A stretch of DNA of 7,244 bases from Pseudomonadota bacterium (GTDB taxonomy: Bacteria; Pseudomonadota; Alphaproteobacteria; Rhizobiales; Rhizobiaceae): NCBI GenBank assembly GCA_023435335.1, contig JAEYRU010000308.1, positions 1 through 7,244 on the forward strand, written 5' to 3'. Positions 1 to 5,986 of this stretch are shown here, one piece after another. The notes beneath the pieces were generated by a model that was not told the origin of the DNA, did not search any database, and was given only the letters and a program-made list of their open reading frames with translations. The position numbers and the translations under genes were made by a program. Each line of letters opens with the position of its first letter. The stretch's first letter is position 1.

Positions 1-614
1 AGCCGCTCGGCAACTTCGAGTCCGGGCGTGTCAGCCGGCAGGAGGAAGCAGGAGATACCCTTCGCCCCAGGCGCTTCGCCTGTGCGAACGAAGACGCAGT
101 AAAGGTCGGCGATACCGCCATTGGAGATCCAGGTCTTCTCGCCGGACAGGACGTAGGTATCGCCGTCGCGAACCGCCAACGTGTCCATGTTGGCGACGTC
201 GGATCCCGAGCGCGGTTCCGACAGCGCGAAGGCCGATATGGCCTCCCCCCGGCGTGTCTTGTTCAGCCATTGCTGCTGTTCCGCAGTGCCGAACAGGCTG
301 ATTGCGCCGGTACCCAGCCCCTGCATTGCGAAGGCGAAGTCGGCCAGCCCGTCGTGCCGCGCCAGCGTCTCGCGGGTAAGACACAGCGTGCGCACGTCGA
401 GCCGCTGCGGATTGGCGGGATCGATGGCGGTCGGGGCGAGCCAGCCATCCTGTCCCAGCTTGCGCACCAGCCCCCGGCACGCGTCGTCCACCTCGCCGAT
501 GCTCTCGCCATGCGCGGCCGGCAGATTGCGGGCGCACCACTCCTCCAGCCGCTCCGCGTGCTCGCGGTGGCGCTCCTCGAAGAACGGCCAGGAAAGGAAG
601 GAGCGGTCTGCCAT
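1..614 (-). CDS. Acyl-CoA dehydrogenase, N-terminal part (gene runs off the left edge)
   Basis: FAD-dependent acyl-CoA dehydrogenase, expected to introduce an alpha,beta double bond into a CoA thioester and pass electrons to electron-transfer flavoprotein in the cytoplasm. I translated 204 residues by hand; the family is usually about 380-400 residues long, so roughly the second half, including any catalytic glutamate, lies outside the window. The visible part has the helical N-terminal domain (about residues 10-120), the family signature FALSEPRSGSD at 129-139 and the beta-domain motif GEKTWISNG at 158-166. The ATG at 614-612 overlaps the TGA of the upstream crotonase gene by one base and has a GAGGGGG ribosome-binding site 4 bases ahead. 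As the fifth visible gene of the operon it probably acts on a ring-derived or ring-opened CoA intermediate of anthraniloyl-CoA breakdown. The family call is secure; the substrate is inferred from context. Confidence 0.93.
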   Translation of the reverse strand, partial: MADRSFLSWPFFEERHREHAERLEEWCARNLPAAHGESIGEVDDACRGLVRKLGQDGWLAPTAIDPANPQRLDVRTLCLTRETLARHDGLADFAFAMQGLGTGAISLFGTAEQQQWLNKTRRGEAISAFALSEPRSGSDVANMDTLAVRDGDTYVLSGEKTWISNGGIADLYCVFVRTGEAPGAKGISCFLLPADTPGLEVAER

Positions 615-1426
615 CAATCCCCCTCGAAAACCGGCTTCTTCTTGTCCACGAACGCCCTGTAGGCGCGCTCGAAGTCCTTCGTCTGCATGCAGATTGCCTG
701 CGCCTGCGCCTCGGCCTCGATCGCCTGGTCGAGCCCCATCGACCATTCCTGGTTGAGCTGCGTCTTGGTGATGCCGTGCGCGAAGGTCGGACCGGATACG
801 ATGCGCGCGGCAAGCCCGAGCGCCTCCGCCTCCAGCGCTTCGGCCTCGACCAGGCGGTTGTAGAATCCCCAGCGCTCGCCCTCCTGCGCGGTTATGGAAC
901 GCCCGGTGTAAAGCAGCTCCGCCGCTCGCCCCTGCCCGATGATCCTCGGCAGGATGGCGCAGGCGCCCATGTCGCAGCCGGCAAGCCCGACGCGGGTGAA
1001 GAGGAATGCCGTCTGCGCCGCCGGGGTGGCGATGCGGATGTCGGAAGCCATGGCTATGATGGCTCCCGCGCCTACCGCCACGCCGTCTACTGCCGAGATG
1101 ATCGGCTTTCCGCAGTTGAGCATCGCCTTGACCAGGTCGCCGGTCATGCGGGTGAAGGCGAGCAGCCCCTTCATGTCCGTCCCGACCAGCGGACCGATGA
1201 TGTCGTGGACGTCGCCGCCCGAGCAGAAATTGCCGCCGTTAGGCAGAAACACCACCGCGTGGATGTCGTCGGCATAGGCGAGGTCGCGAAACGTATCGCG
1301 CAACTCGGCATAGCTTTCGAATGTGAGGGGGTTCTTGCGTTCGGGCCGGTCGAGTTGCACGACCGCCACCGAACCTTCGGCGCGCCACAGGAAATGCTTC
1401 GGCTTCAGTCCCGCCATGCCGGTCAA
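614..1426 (-). CDS. Enoyl-CoA hydratase/isomerase (crotonase) family protein with non-canonical active site
   Basis: Crotonase-fold protein of 270 residues, a normal length. The CoA-binding and oxyanion-hole region is visible as NFCSGGDVHD at 66-75, the second part of the hole as VDGVAVGAGA at 113-122, and the C-terminal helix ends in YRAFVDKKKPVF. By eye, the two catalytic glutamates of classical hydratases (rat Glu144 and Glu164) fall on Ile123 and about Arg145. An aspartate, Asp152, instead lines up near the catalytic Asp145 of 4-chlorobenzoyl-CoA dehalogenase. A simple hydratase is therefore doubtful; a ring-opening hydrolase or another crotonase reaction is possible. Start choice: the TTG at 1426-1424 is preferred because GGGAGGG lies 6 bases ahead and TTGA overlaps the marR stop; the ATG at 1417 is the alternative (267 residues). 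Gene four of the operon, between marR and the acyl-CoA dehydrogenase. Confidence 0.9.
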   Translation of the reverse strand: MTGMAGLKPKHFLWRAEGSVAVVQLDRPERKNPLTFESYAELRDTFRDLAYADDIHAVVFLPNGGNFCSGGDVHDIIGPLVGTDMKGLLAFTRMTGDLVKAMLNCGKPIISAVDGVAVGAGAIIAMASDIRIATPAAQTAFLFTRVGLAGCDMGACAILPRIIGQGRAAELLYTGRSITAQEGERWGFYNRLVEAEALEAEALGLAARIVSGPTFAHGITKTQLNQEWSMGLDQAIEAEAQAQAICMQTKDFERAYRAFVDKKKPVFEGD

Positions 1427-1899
1427 TGCTCGCCCTCCCAGTTGCTGCGGAACGAGCGCAGCATTCCCGACAGCGCCTGCGCCTCGCTTTCGCTGACGCC
1501 GCCGAGAAGCTCCGCAATCCAGCCCTCATGCGCGCGCGCCATGCGCCGGAAGAGCGTCAGGCCCGTATCGGTGAGCCGCACGATCGAGGTCCGGCGGTCT
1601 CCGTCCCTCCTGGCCCGAACGACGTAGCCGTCGGCGGCCAGCCGGTCGACGATGCCGGTCACGTTGCCGTTGGAGACGAGCAGGAACCGGGAAAGATCGC
1701 TCATCAGCATGCCGCCCGGCTCGCGATAGAGCGCGGCCATTACGTCGAAGCGCGGCAGTGTCGAGTTGAACTCCCGCTTCAGCCTTTCGCGCAGTTCCCC
1801 CTCCACGACATGCGTGGCCCGCAGCAGGCGGATCCACAACCGCAGGCGCTCCTTGTTGCCTGTATCAGGCGCGATCGCCGACAGAGGTGCGCTCACCAT
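1423..1899 (-). CDS. MarR-family transcriptional regulator of the aromatic-CoA operon
   Basis: A 158-residue MarR-type winged-helix DNA-binding protein, full length for the family, which works as a dimer. The dimerisation helices are at the two ends (about 15-45 and 118-155). The winged helix-turn-helix spans about 48-113, with the probable recognition helix at SNGNVTGIVDRLAADG (76-91) and the wing at 95-110, which carries the conserved DRR (Asp101-Arg103). The ATG at 1899 is chosen because GGAGG sits 6 bases upstream; it overlaps the dehydrogenase stop by 7 bases. A longer upstream frame exists but would run deep into the neighbour. Because the gene is inside the operon it controls or senses, autoregulation is likely. 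MarR regulators of aromatic catabolism often release DNA when they bind the aromatic acid or its CoA thioester, so anthraniloyl-CoA is a candidate effector (inference). The likely operator is the palindrome at 4990-5023. Confidence 0.93.
   Translation of the reverse strand: MVSAPLSAIAPDTGNKERLRLWIRLLRATHVVEGELRERLKREFNSTLPRFDVMAALYREPGGMLMSDLSRFLLVSNGNVTGIVDRLAADGYVVRARRDGDRRTSIVRLTDTGLTLFRRMARAHEGWIAELLGGVSESEAQALSGMLRSFRSNWEGEH
1433..1439 (-). promoter_or_regulatory. Ribosome-binding site supporting a TTG start for the crotonase gene
   Basis: GGGAGGG on the minus strand lies 6 bases before the TTG at 1426-1424 but 15 bases before the next ATG at 1417-1415. The spacing favours TTG initiation coupled to the end of the regulator gene, inside which this site lies. 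Confidence 0.5.
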
Positions 1900-2651
1900 G
1901 TCTCGCCTCCGCAGATGGCGATCGCCTGACCGTTTACGGAGCGCGCCGCGTCGCTGACCAGCCAAATCACCGCGCCCGCGACCTCGTCCGTTTGAATGAT
2001 CCTGCCCTGCGGGTTGTCGCCGGCGAGCTCCGCCCGCGCCTCGGCTTCGCTCCGGCCGGTCTTCGCCATGATGTTGGCGAGCGTGCGCTCAAGCATCGGT
2101 GTCTCTACGTAGCCGGGGCAGACCGCGTTCACGGTGACGCCGGACTCCGCCAGTTCGGCCGCCAGCGCCCGCGTGAGACCGATCACCCCGTGTTTGGCGG
2201 CCACGTAGGCGGATACGTAGGGCGCGCCCTTCAGGCCCGCGATCGAGGCGATGAACACGATCCGGCCGCGCTTCGCCCGTTTCATTGGCTCGATGGCCGG
2301 CCTCACGCTCAGAAATGCACCGGTGAGGTTCGTGTCGATTGTGCGATTCCACAGGTCGAGTGAGGTCTTGTGCGCCGGCGCGCTTTCGCCGACGCCGGCA
2401 TTGGCGATCACGATATCGAAAGGTCCGTGCGCAGCCTGCGCCTGCGCATACAGCGCCGTCATGGAGGCCTCGTCGGTCACGTCGGCGGTGGCGGCATGGA
2501 TGAGCTCATGCTCCGCCGCCAGATCCTCCAGCGGTTTCACCCTGCGGCCGCTGACCGTCACTGCGATACCGGACTGCGCCAGCGCCAGTGCGATGGCCCG
2601 GCCGATTCCCGAACCTCCGCCGGTGACGAGTGCGTGACGGCGCTCCGCCAT
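1893..2651 (-). CDS. SDR-family NAD(P)-dependent oxidoreductase (probable 3-hydroxyacyl-CoA dehydrogenase step)
   Basis: Classical short-chain dehydrogenase/reductase of 252 residues, the usual length. The cofactor motif TGGGSGIG is at 10-17, the NAG structural motif at 84-86, the active-site Asn at about 109, and the catalytic Ser136, Tyr149 and Lys153 (YVAAK) are all present, followed by the PGYVETPM segment at 179-186. The absence of an acidic residue at the end of beta-2 (SGRR, 34-37) hints at NADP(H), but this is weak. The ATG at 2651 shares one base with the TGA of the monooxygenase gene; a GTG one codon earlier would give a 4-base overlap and 253 residues. In this operon it probably oxidises a beta-hydroxyacyl-CoA, or reduces a ring ketone, formed from the dearomatised anthraniloyl-CoA. 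The fold and catalytic set are clear; the substrate is inferred from neighbours. Confidence 0.93.
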   Translation of the reverse strand: MAERRHALVTGGGSGIGRAIALALAQSGIAVTVSGRRVKPLEDLAAEHELIHAATADVTDEASMTALYAQAQAAHGPFDIVIANAGVGESAPAHKTSLDLWNRTIDTNLTGAFLSVRPAIEPMKRAKRGRIVFIASIAGLKGAPYVSAYVAAKHGVIGLTRALAAELAESGVTVNAVCPGYVETPMLERTLANIMAKTGRSEAEARAELAGDNPQGRIIQTDEVAGAVIWLVSDAARSVNGQAIAICGGETW

Positions 2652-4942
2652 CACACCTTTCCCGTCATTTGGTCCTGCCGCTCAGCCAGCCGGTAGAGCT
2701 GGTCGCGGCCCGGCAAATAGGGATTCGGCCAGCGCACGCCCTTGTCGCCGAGCTGCGCCGCCGCATGCAGCGTCCAATAGGGATCAGCCAGGTGCGGGCG
2801 GGCCAGCGCAACGAGGTCGGCCCGGCCGGCCATCAGGATCGAATTGACATGGTCCGGCTCGAAGATGTTGCCGACCGCCACGGTCGCCATGCCGGTCTCG
2901 TTGCGGATGCGGTCGGAGAACGGGGTCTGGAACATGCGGCCGTAGACGGGCTTCGCCCGCGTCGACGTCTGGCCCGCCGATACGTCGCAGATGTCGACGC
3001 CCGCCGCCTGCAGCATCCGCGCTATCTCGACCGCGTCGGCCGGGGTCACGCCCTCCTCGCCCACCCAGTCGTTGGCCGAGATGCGAACCGAGATAGGCTT
3101 TTCCTCCGGCCATACCGCACGTACCGCCTGGAAAATCTCCAGCGGGTAGCGCATGCGGTTCTCCAGGCTGCCGCCGTATTCGTCCGTGCGCCTGTTGGTC
3201 AGCGGTGAGATGAAGGCCGACAGCAGGTAGCCGTGCGCCATATGAAGCTCCAGCATGTCGAAGCCGCAGCGACCCGCCATCTGCGCCGCCGCCACGAACT
3301 CGTCGCGCACCCGGTCCATGTCCGCACGGTCCATCGCCTTCGGCGTTTGGTGGATGGGCGACCAAGGCACGGCGGAGGGCGCCAGGATCGGCCAGTTGCC
3401 CTCCTTCAGCGGCATGCCCTCGTCCTCCCAGCCGACCTGGGTCGAGGCCTTGCCCCCTGCATGGCCGATCTGCGCGCAGATCTTGGCGTCGGTCTCGGAA
3501 TGCACGAACTCCACGATGCGCTTCCACGCCGCCTCGTGCTCGGCCTTGTAGAAGCCGGGGCAGCCGGGCGTGATGCGCCCCTCAGGCGACACGCAGGTCA
3601 TCTCGATATGGACCAGCCCGGCTCCCCCCTTGGCGCGCTCTCCGTAATGCACGAGGTGCCAGTCCGTCGGCGTGCCGTCGACAGCGCGATATTGCGCCAT
3701 CGGCGACACCACGATGCGGTTCTTCAGCTCCAGGCCGCGCAGCCGGAACGGCGCGAACATCGGCGCGCGGTTGGCGTTGGCGGCGACGCCCGCCTGCGTG
3801 TGGAACCAGACCTCCGCGCCGCTCAGCCACGTCTTGTCGCGCAGCCGCAGGTTTTCATGGCTGATACGTTGCGAACGCGTCAGCAGCGAATAGTTGAACT
3901 GGACGGGGTCGAGCCGGAAGTAGCGCTCCACGTCCTCGAACCATTCGAGCGAATTGCGCGCCGCCGACTGGAGCTTCAGCACCTCGGTGCGGCGCGCATC
4001 CTCGTATTTTGCGAATGCGGCAGCGAGCGTCGGCTCCGAGTCCAGGTAGTCGGCCATGGCGATGGCGCTCTCCAGCGCCAGCTTGGTGCCCGAGCCGATC
4101 GAGAAATGCGCGGAAGCCGCCGCGTCGCCCATCAGTGCGAGGTTCTGGTGCGACCAGCGCTCGCACAAGACGCGCGGAAAGTTGAGCCAGGCCGAGCCGC
4201 GCAGGTGGTTGGCGTTCGACATCAGCCGGTGGCCGCCGCGGTGCTTCTCGAATATGCGCTCGCAGGTCGCGATCGACTCTTCGCGGCTCATCTGCCCGAA
4301 GCCGAATTTGTCCCATGTCTCCTGGCTGCATTCGATGATGAACGTCGCCGTCTCTGGGTCGAACTGGTAGGCATGCGCCCAGACCCAGCCGTGCTCGGTC
4401 TCCTCGAAGATGAAGGTGAAGGCGTCGTCGAACTTCTGGTGGGTGCCCAGCCAGACGAACTTGTTGCGTCGTACGTCGATATCGGGGCGGAACACCCCGT
4501 CGAAGATCGTGCGGCTCTTGGAGTTGAGGCCATCGGCCGCGATCACCACGTCGTATTCGGCCATCAGTGGGCGCGGATCGTCGACCTCGCTCTGGAAGCG
4601 CAGGTCGACGCCAAGTTCGCGCGCGCGCTCCTGCAGGATGTTGAGTAGCTTCATGCGTCCGATGCCGCAGAAGCCGTGACCGGTCGATACGGTGCGGGTG
4701 CCGCGATAAACCACGGCGATGTCGTCCCAGTAGGCGAAATGATGGCGAATTTCGGCGGCGCTTCCGGGATCGTTGACTGCGAGGTTGTCCAGCGTCTCGT
4801 CCGAAAGAACCACGCCCCAGCCGAACGTGTCGTCGGGGCGGTTGCGCTCGAACACGGTCACATCGTGCGCGGCGTCGCGCAGCTTCATGCTGATCGCGAA
4901 ATAGAGCCCTGCCGGCCCGCCGCCGAGTACCGCGATTTTCAC
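2651..4942 (-). CDS. Anthraniloyl-CoA (2-aminobenzoyl-CoA) monooxygenase/reductase-type fusion; often named bifunctional salicylyl-CoA 5-hydroxylase/oxidoreductase
   Basis: Two-module flavoprotein of 763 residues. Residues 1-375 are an FAD aromatic monooxygenase: GGGPAG dinucleotide motif at 7-12, DVVIAADGLNSKSR at 131-144, and the FAD-binding GD at 272-273 in LALMGDAAASAHFSIGSG. Residues about 393-750 are an old-yellow-enzyme FMN domain: SPMAQY at 413-418, HAGGKAS at 494-500, His567/His570 in HMAHGY, SPLTNRRTDEYGGSLENR at 579-596, and the FMN-phosphate region near 706-721. The 2-aminobenzoyl-CoA enzyme of Azoarcus evansii has this architecture: it hydroxylates at C5 and reduces the ring to 2-amino-5-oxocyclohex-1-enecarboxyl-CoA. 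Salicylyl-CoA hydroxylation is less likely because no gentisate ring-cleavage gene is seen and beta-oxidation genes follow. The GTG at 4942-4940 is chosen because GAGGAG lies 9 bases upstream and the Rossmann strand begins at once; an ATG at 5002 would run through the promoter region. First gene of the operon. Confidence 0.92.
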   Translation of the reverse strand: MKIAVLGGGPAGLYFAISMKLRDAAHDVTVFERNRPDDTFGWGVVLSDETLDNLAVNDPGSAAEIRHHFAYWDDIAVVYRGTRTVSTGHGFCGIGRMKLLNILQERARELGVDLRFQSEVDDPRPLMAEYDVVIAADGLNSKSRTIFDGVFRPDIDVRRNKFVWLGTHQKFDDAFTFIFEETEHGWVWAHAYQFDPETATFIIECSQETWDKFGFGQMSREESIATCERIFEKHRGGHRLMSNANHLRGSAWLNFPRVLCERWSHQNLALMGDAAASAHFSIGSGTKLALESAIAMADYLDSEPTLAAAFAKYEDARRTEVLKLQSAARNSLEWFEDVERYFRLDPVQFNYSLLTRSQRISHENLRLRDKTWLSGAEVWFHTQAGVAANANRAPMFAPFRLRGLELKNRIVVSPMAQYRAVDGTPTDWHLVHYGERAKGGAGLVHIEMTCVSPEGRITPGCPGFYKAEHEAAWKRIVEFVHSETDAKICAQIGHAGGKASTQVGWEDEGMPLKEGNWPILAPSAVPWSPIHQTPKAMDRADMDRVRDEFVAAAQMAGRCGFDMLELHMAHGYLLSAFISPLTNRRTDEYGGSLENRMRYPLEIFQAVRAVWPEEKPISVRISANDWVGEEGVTPADAVEIARMLQAAGVDICDVSAGQTSTRAKPVYGRMFQTPFSDRIRNETGMATVAVGNIFEPDHVNSILMAGRADLVALARPHLADPYWTLHAAAQLGDKGVRWPNPYLPGRDQLYRLAERQDQMTGKV

Positions 4943-4951
4943 GTCTCGTCG

Positions 4952-4957
4952 CTCCTC
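4952..4957 (-). promoter_or_regulatory. Ribosome-binding site fixing the GTG start of the monooxygenase
   Basis: GAGGAG on the minus strand lies 9 bases before the GTG at 4942-4940. It supports that start over the in-frame ATG at 5002, which has no comparable site and would place the 5' part of the gene over the operator palindrome. Confidence 0.6.
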
Positions 4958-4969
4958 TTCCCAAGGGTG

Positions 4970-4998
4970 AGGATCGCACCGAAGCGAATTTGTTTCAA
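4970..4998 (-). promoter_or_regulatory. Candidate sigma-70-type promoter for the anthraniloyl-CoA operon
   Basis: On the minus strand, TTGAAA (4998-4993, 5 of 6 bases to TTGACA) is followed after 17 bases by GATCCT (4975-4970, only 3 of 6 to TATAAT). This would give a leader of roughly 20-25 bases before the GTG. The -35 element lies inside the left arm of the palindrome at 4990-5023, as expected for repression. The -10 is weak, so the call is tentative. Confidence 0.35.
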
Positions 4999-5023
4999 GC
5001 ATGAAATTTCAGGATTGAAGCAA
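4990..5023. promoter_or_regulatory. 34-bp imperfect palindrome, probable MarR operator
   Basis: The left arm TTGTTTCAA (4990-4998) and right arm TTGAAGCAA (5015-5023) are inverted copies with one mismatch. They are centred on exactly the same point as a perfect inner palindrome, TGAAATTTCA (5002-5011). Overall 28 of 34 positions are self-complementary. Each outer arm also has its own TTG-N3-CAA symmetry, giving three symmetric blocks about 12.5 bases apart. It lies in the divergent intergenic region and overlaps the candidate -35 elements on both strands. A MarR gene in the adjacent operon makes it the natural ligand; binding itself is inferred. Confidence 0.6.
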
Positions 5024-5043
5024 TCTACTCAAGGTCATCTAAT
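5015..5043 (+). promoter_or_regulatory. Candidate sigma-70-type promoter for the alpha/beta hydrolase gene
   Basis: TTGAAG (5015-5020, 4 of 6 to TTGACA) and TCTAAT (5038-5043, 5 of 6 to TATAAT) are separated by 17 bases, the optimal spacing. Transcription would start near 5050, leaving a leader of about 50 bases before the ATG at 5098. The -35 forms part of the right arm of the 34-base palindrome and the -10 sits within the small palindrome at 5034-5046, so both elements could be covered by a repressor. Confidence 0.5.
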
Positions 5044-5046
5044 GAC
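5034..5046. promoter_or_regulatory. Small palindrome over the plus-strand -10 element
   Basis: GTCAT-CTA-ATGAC is a perfect inverted repeat with 5-base arms and a 3-base centre. It overlaps the candidate -10 TCTAAT of the hydrolase promoter. It could be a second, weaker operator half or simply chance; its sequence does not resemble the arms of the larger palindrome. Confidence 0.25.
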
Positions 5047-5097
5047 TGAACCGCATGCCGCCGCTATGACTGGCCGGAACGCGCGAGGAGGAACCGG

Positions 5098-5928
5098 ATG
5101 ATACTTCACCGCACCGAGGACTGGGATGATGCCTATGCCAACGGCGCCAACATTCCGGGCGGCGACCGCTGGCCGGCTGCTTGGGCCGAACCGGCGGCGG
5201 CCTGGCGCCAGGAGCTTGCCGCTTCTGGACGCGCGCAGCTCGACATTCCTTACGGCGAACGCGAGCGCAACCGGTTCGACCTGTTCATGCCGCGGGACAA
5301 GCCGGCGGGTCTAGTCGTCTACGTCCACGGCGGGTTCTGGCTGCGGCTGGACAAGAGCTTCTGGTCGCATCTGGCGCGCGGGGCCGTCGAGAACGGCTTT
5401 GCTGTGGCGATGCCCGGCTACACGCTGTGCCCCGAGGTGCGCATATCCGGGATCACCGGCGAAATCGGCCGGGCGGTGGCAGCGGCCGCGGACATGGTCG
5501 CCGGTCCGATCCGGCTGACCGGCCACTCTGCCGGTGGACACCTGGCGACACGGATGATCTCGGCTACCTCGCCGCTTGCCGCAGAGGCGCGCTCGCGCAT
5601 CGTCAATACCGTCTCGATCTCGGGTGTGCACGATCTCCGCCCGATGATGAAGACGGCGATGAACGAGACGCTCAGGCTGGATGATGAGGAGGCCGCTGCA
5701 GAGAGCCCGGCGCTGCTCGAGCCCATGCCCGGAGCGCGGCTGACCTGCTGGGTCGGCGCGGCCGAACGCTCGGAATTCGTGCGGCAGAATGCGCTGCTCG
5801 CCAACGTGTGGCGTGGACTGGGCGCCGCCACCGCCGCCTACGAGGAACCCGACCGTCACCATTTCAACGTAATCAACGGCCTTGCCGACCCGGAACACGC
5901 GCTGACCCGGACGCTTCTGTCCGGCTGA
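5098..5928 (+). CDS. Alpha/beta hydrolase, kynurenine formamidase (arylformamidase)-like
   Basis: Cytoplasmic alpha/beta hydrolase of 276 residues without a signal peptide. The HGGFW motif at 78-82 supplies the oxyanion hole in the HSL/arylformamidase branch, GHSAGGH at 142-148 is the nucleophile elbow with Ser144, the likely catalytic acid is Glu223 in VGAAERSEF (219-227), and the likely catalytic histidine is His255 in DRHHFNVIN. The N-terminal segment before residue 50 is typical of small bacterial members. Animal and fungal kynurenine formamidases share the HGGYW-GHSAG layout and convert N-formylkynurenine to kynurenine, which leads to anthranilate. Transcribed divergently from the anthraniloyl-CoA operon, it could supply that substrate. 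It might equally hydrolyse another ester, amide or thioester of the pathway. GGAGG lies 6 bases before the ATG. The fold is certain; the formamidase role is inferred. Confidence 0.9.
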   Translation: MILHRTEDWDDAYANGANIPGGDRWPAAWAEPAAAWRQELAASGRAQLDIPYGERERNRFDLFMPRDKPAGLVVYVHGGFWLRLDKSFWSHLARGAVENGFAVAMPGYTLCPEVRISGITGEIGRAVAAAADMVAGPIRLTGHSAGGHLATRMISATSPLAAEARSRIVNTVSISGVHDLRPMMKTAMNETLRLDDEEAAAESPALLEPMPGARLTCWVGAAERSEFVRQNALLANVWRGLGAATAAYEEPDRHHFNVINGLADPEHALTRTLLSG

Positions 5929-5986
5929 GACGTTGACACCCGCGCCTCCTGACGCGAAGTTCCGGCATATCAAGCAGAGGTCACAA

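Noticed and set aside
31..813. A 260-codon minus-strand open frame at the left end
   Set aside because: It is Arg/Ser-rich and lies in another frame of the acyl-CoA dehydrogenase and crotonase genes, whose own frames carry family signatures; the true dehydrogenase frame is open to the window edge.
1900..1965. N-terminal extension of the MarR protein into the dehydrogenase gene
   Set aside because: The added residues are Arg-rich and lie in a shadow frame of the SDR gene; the ATG at 1899 has GGAGG 6 bases upstream and gives a normal-length MarR protein.
3233..4648. A 471-codon plus-strand open frame opposite the monooxygenase gene
   Set aside because: It is antisense to a clear two-domain flavoprotein, has Arg/His/Ala-rich composition typical of shadow frames in GC-rich DNA, and shows no recognisable motif.
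2651..4942. Salicylyl-CoA 5-hydroxylase (gentisate route) as the specific function of the fusion protein
   Set aside because: No gentisate dioxygenase or thioesterase for gentisyl-CoA is seen, and the neighbours are beta-oxidation-type genes, which suit anthraniloyl-CoA better. It is not excluded, because the ligase gene is out of view.
4943..5002. N-terminal extension of the monooxygenase from an ATG at 5002
   Set aside because: The extra 20 residues precede the Rossmann strand without family support, the ATG lies inside the operator palindrome, and the GTG at 4942 has a good ribosome-binding site.
5933..5961. Perfect TTGACA just after the hydrolase stop, as the -35 of a promoter for the Lrp-domain gene
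   Set aside because: At 17-base spacing the -10 position reads GAAGTT, only 2 of 6 to consensus. The TTGACA could be chance; read-through from the hydrolase promoter is as likely.
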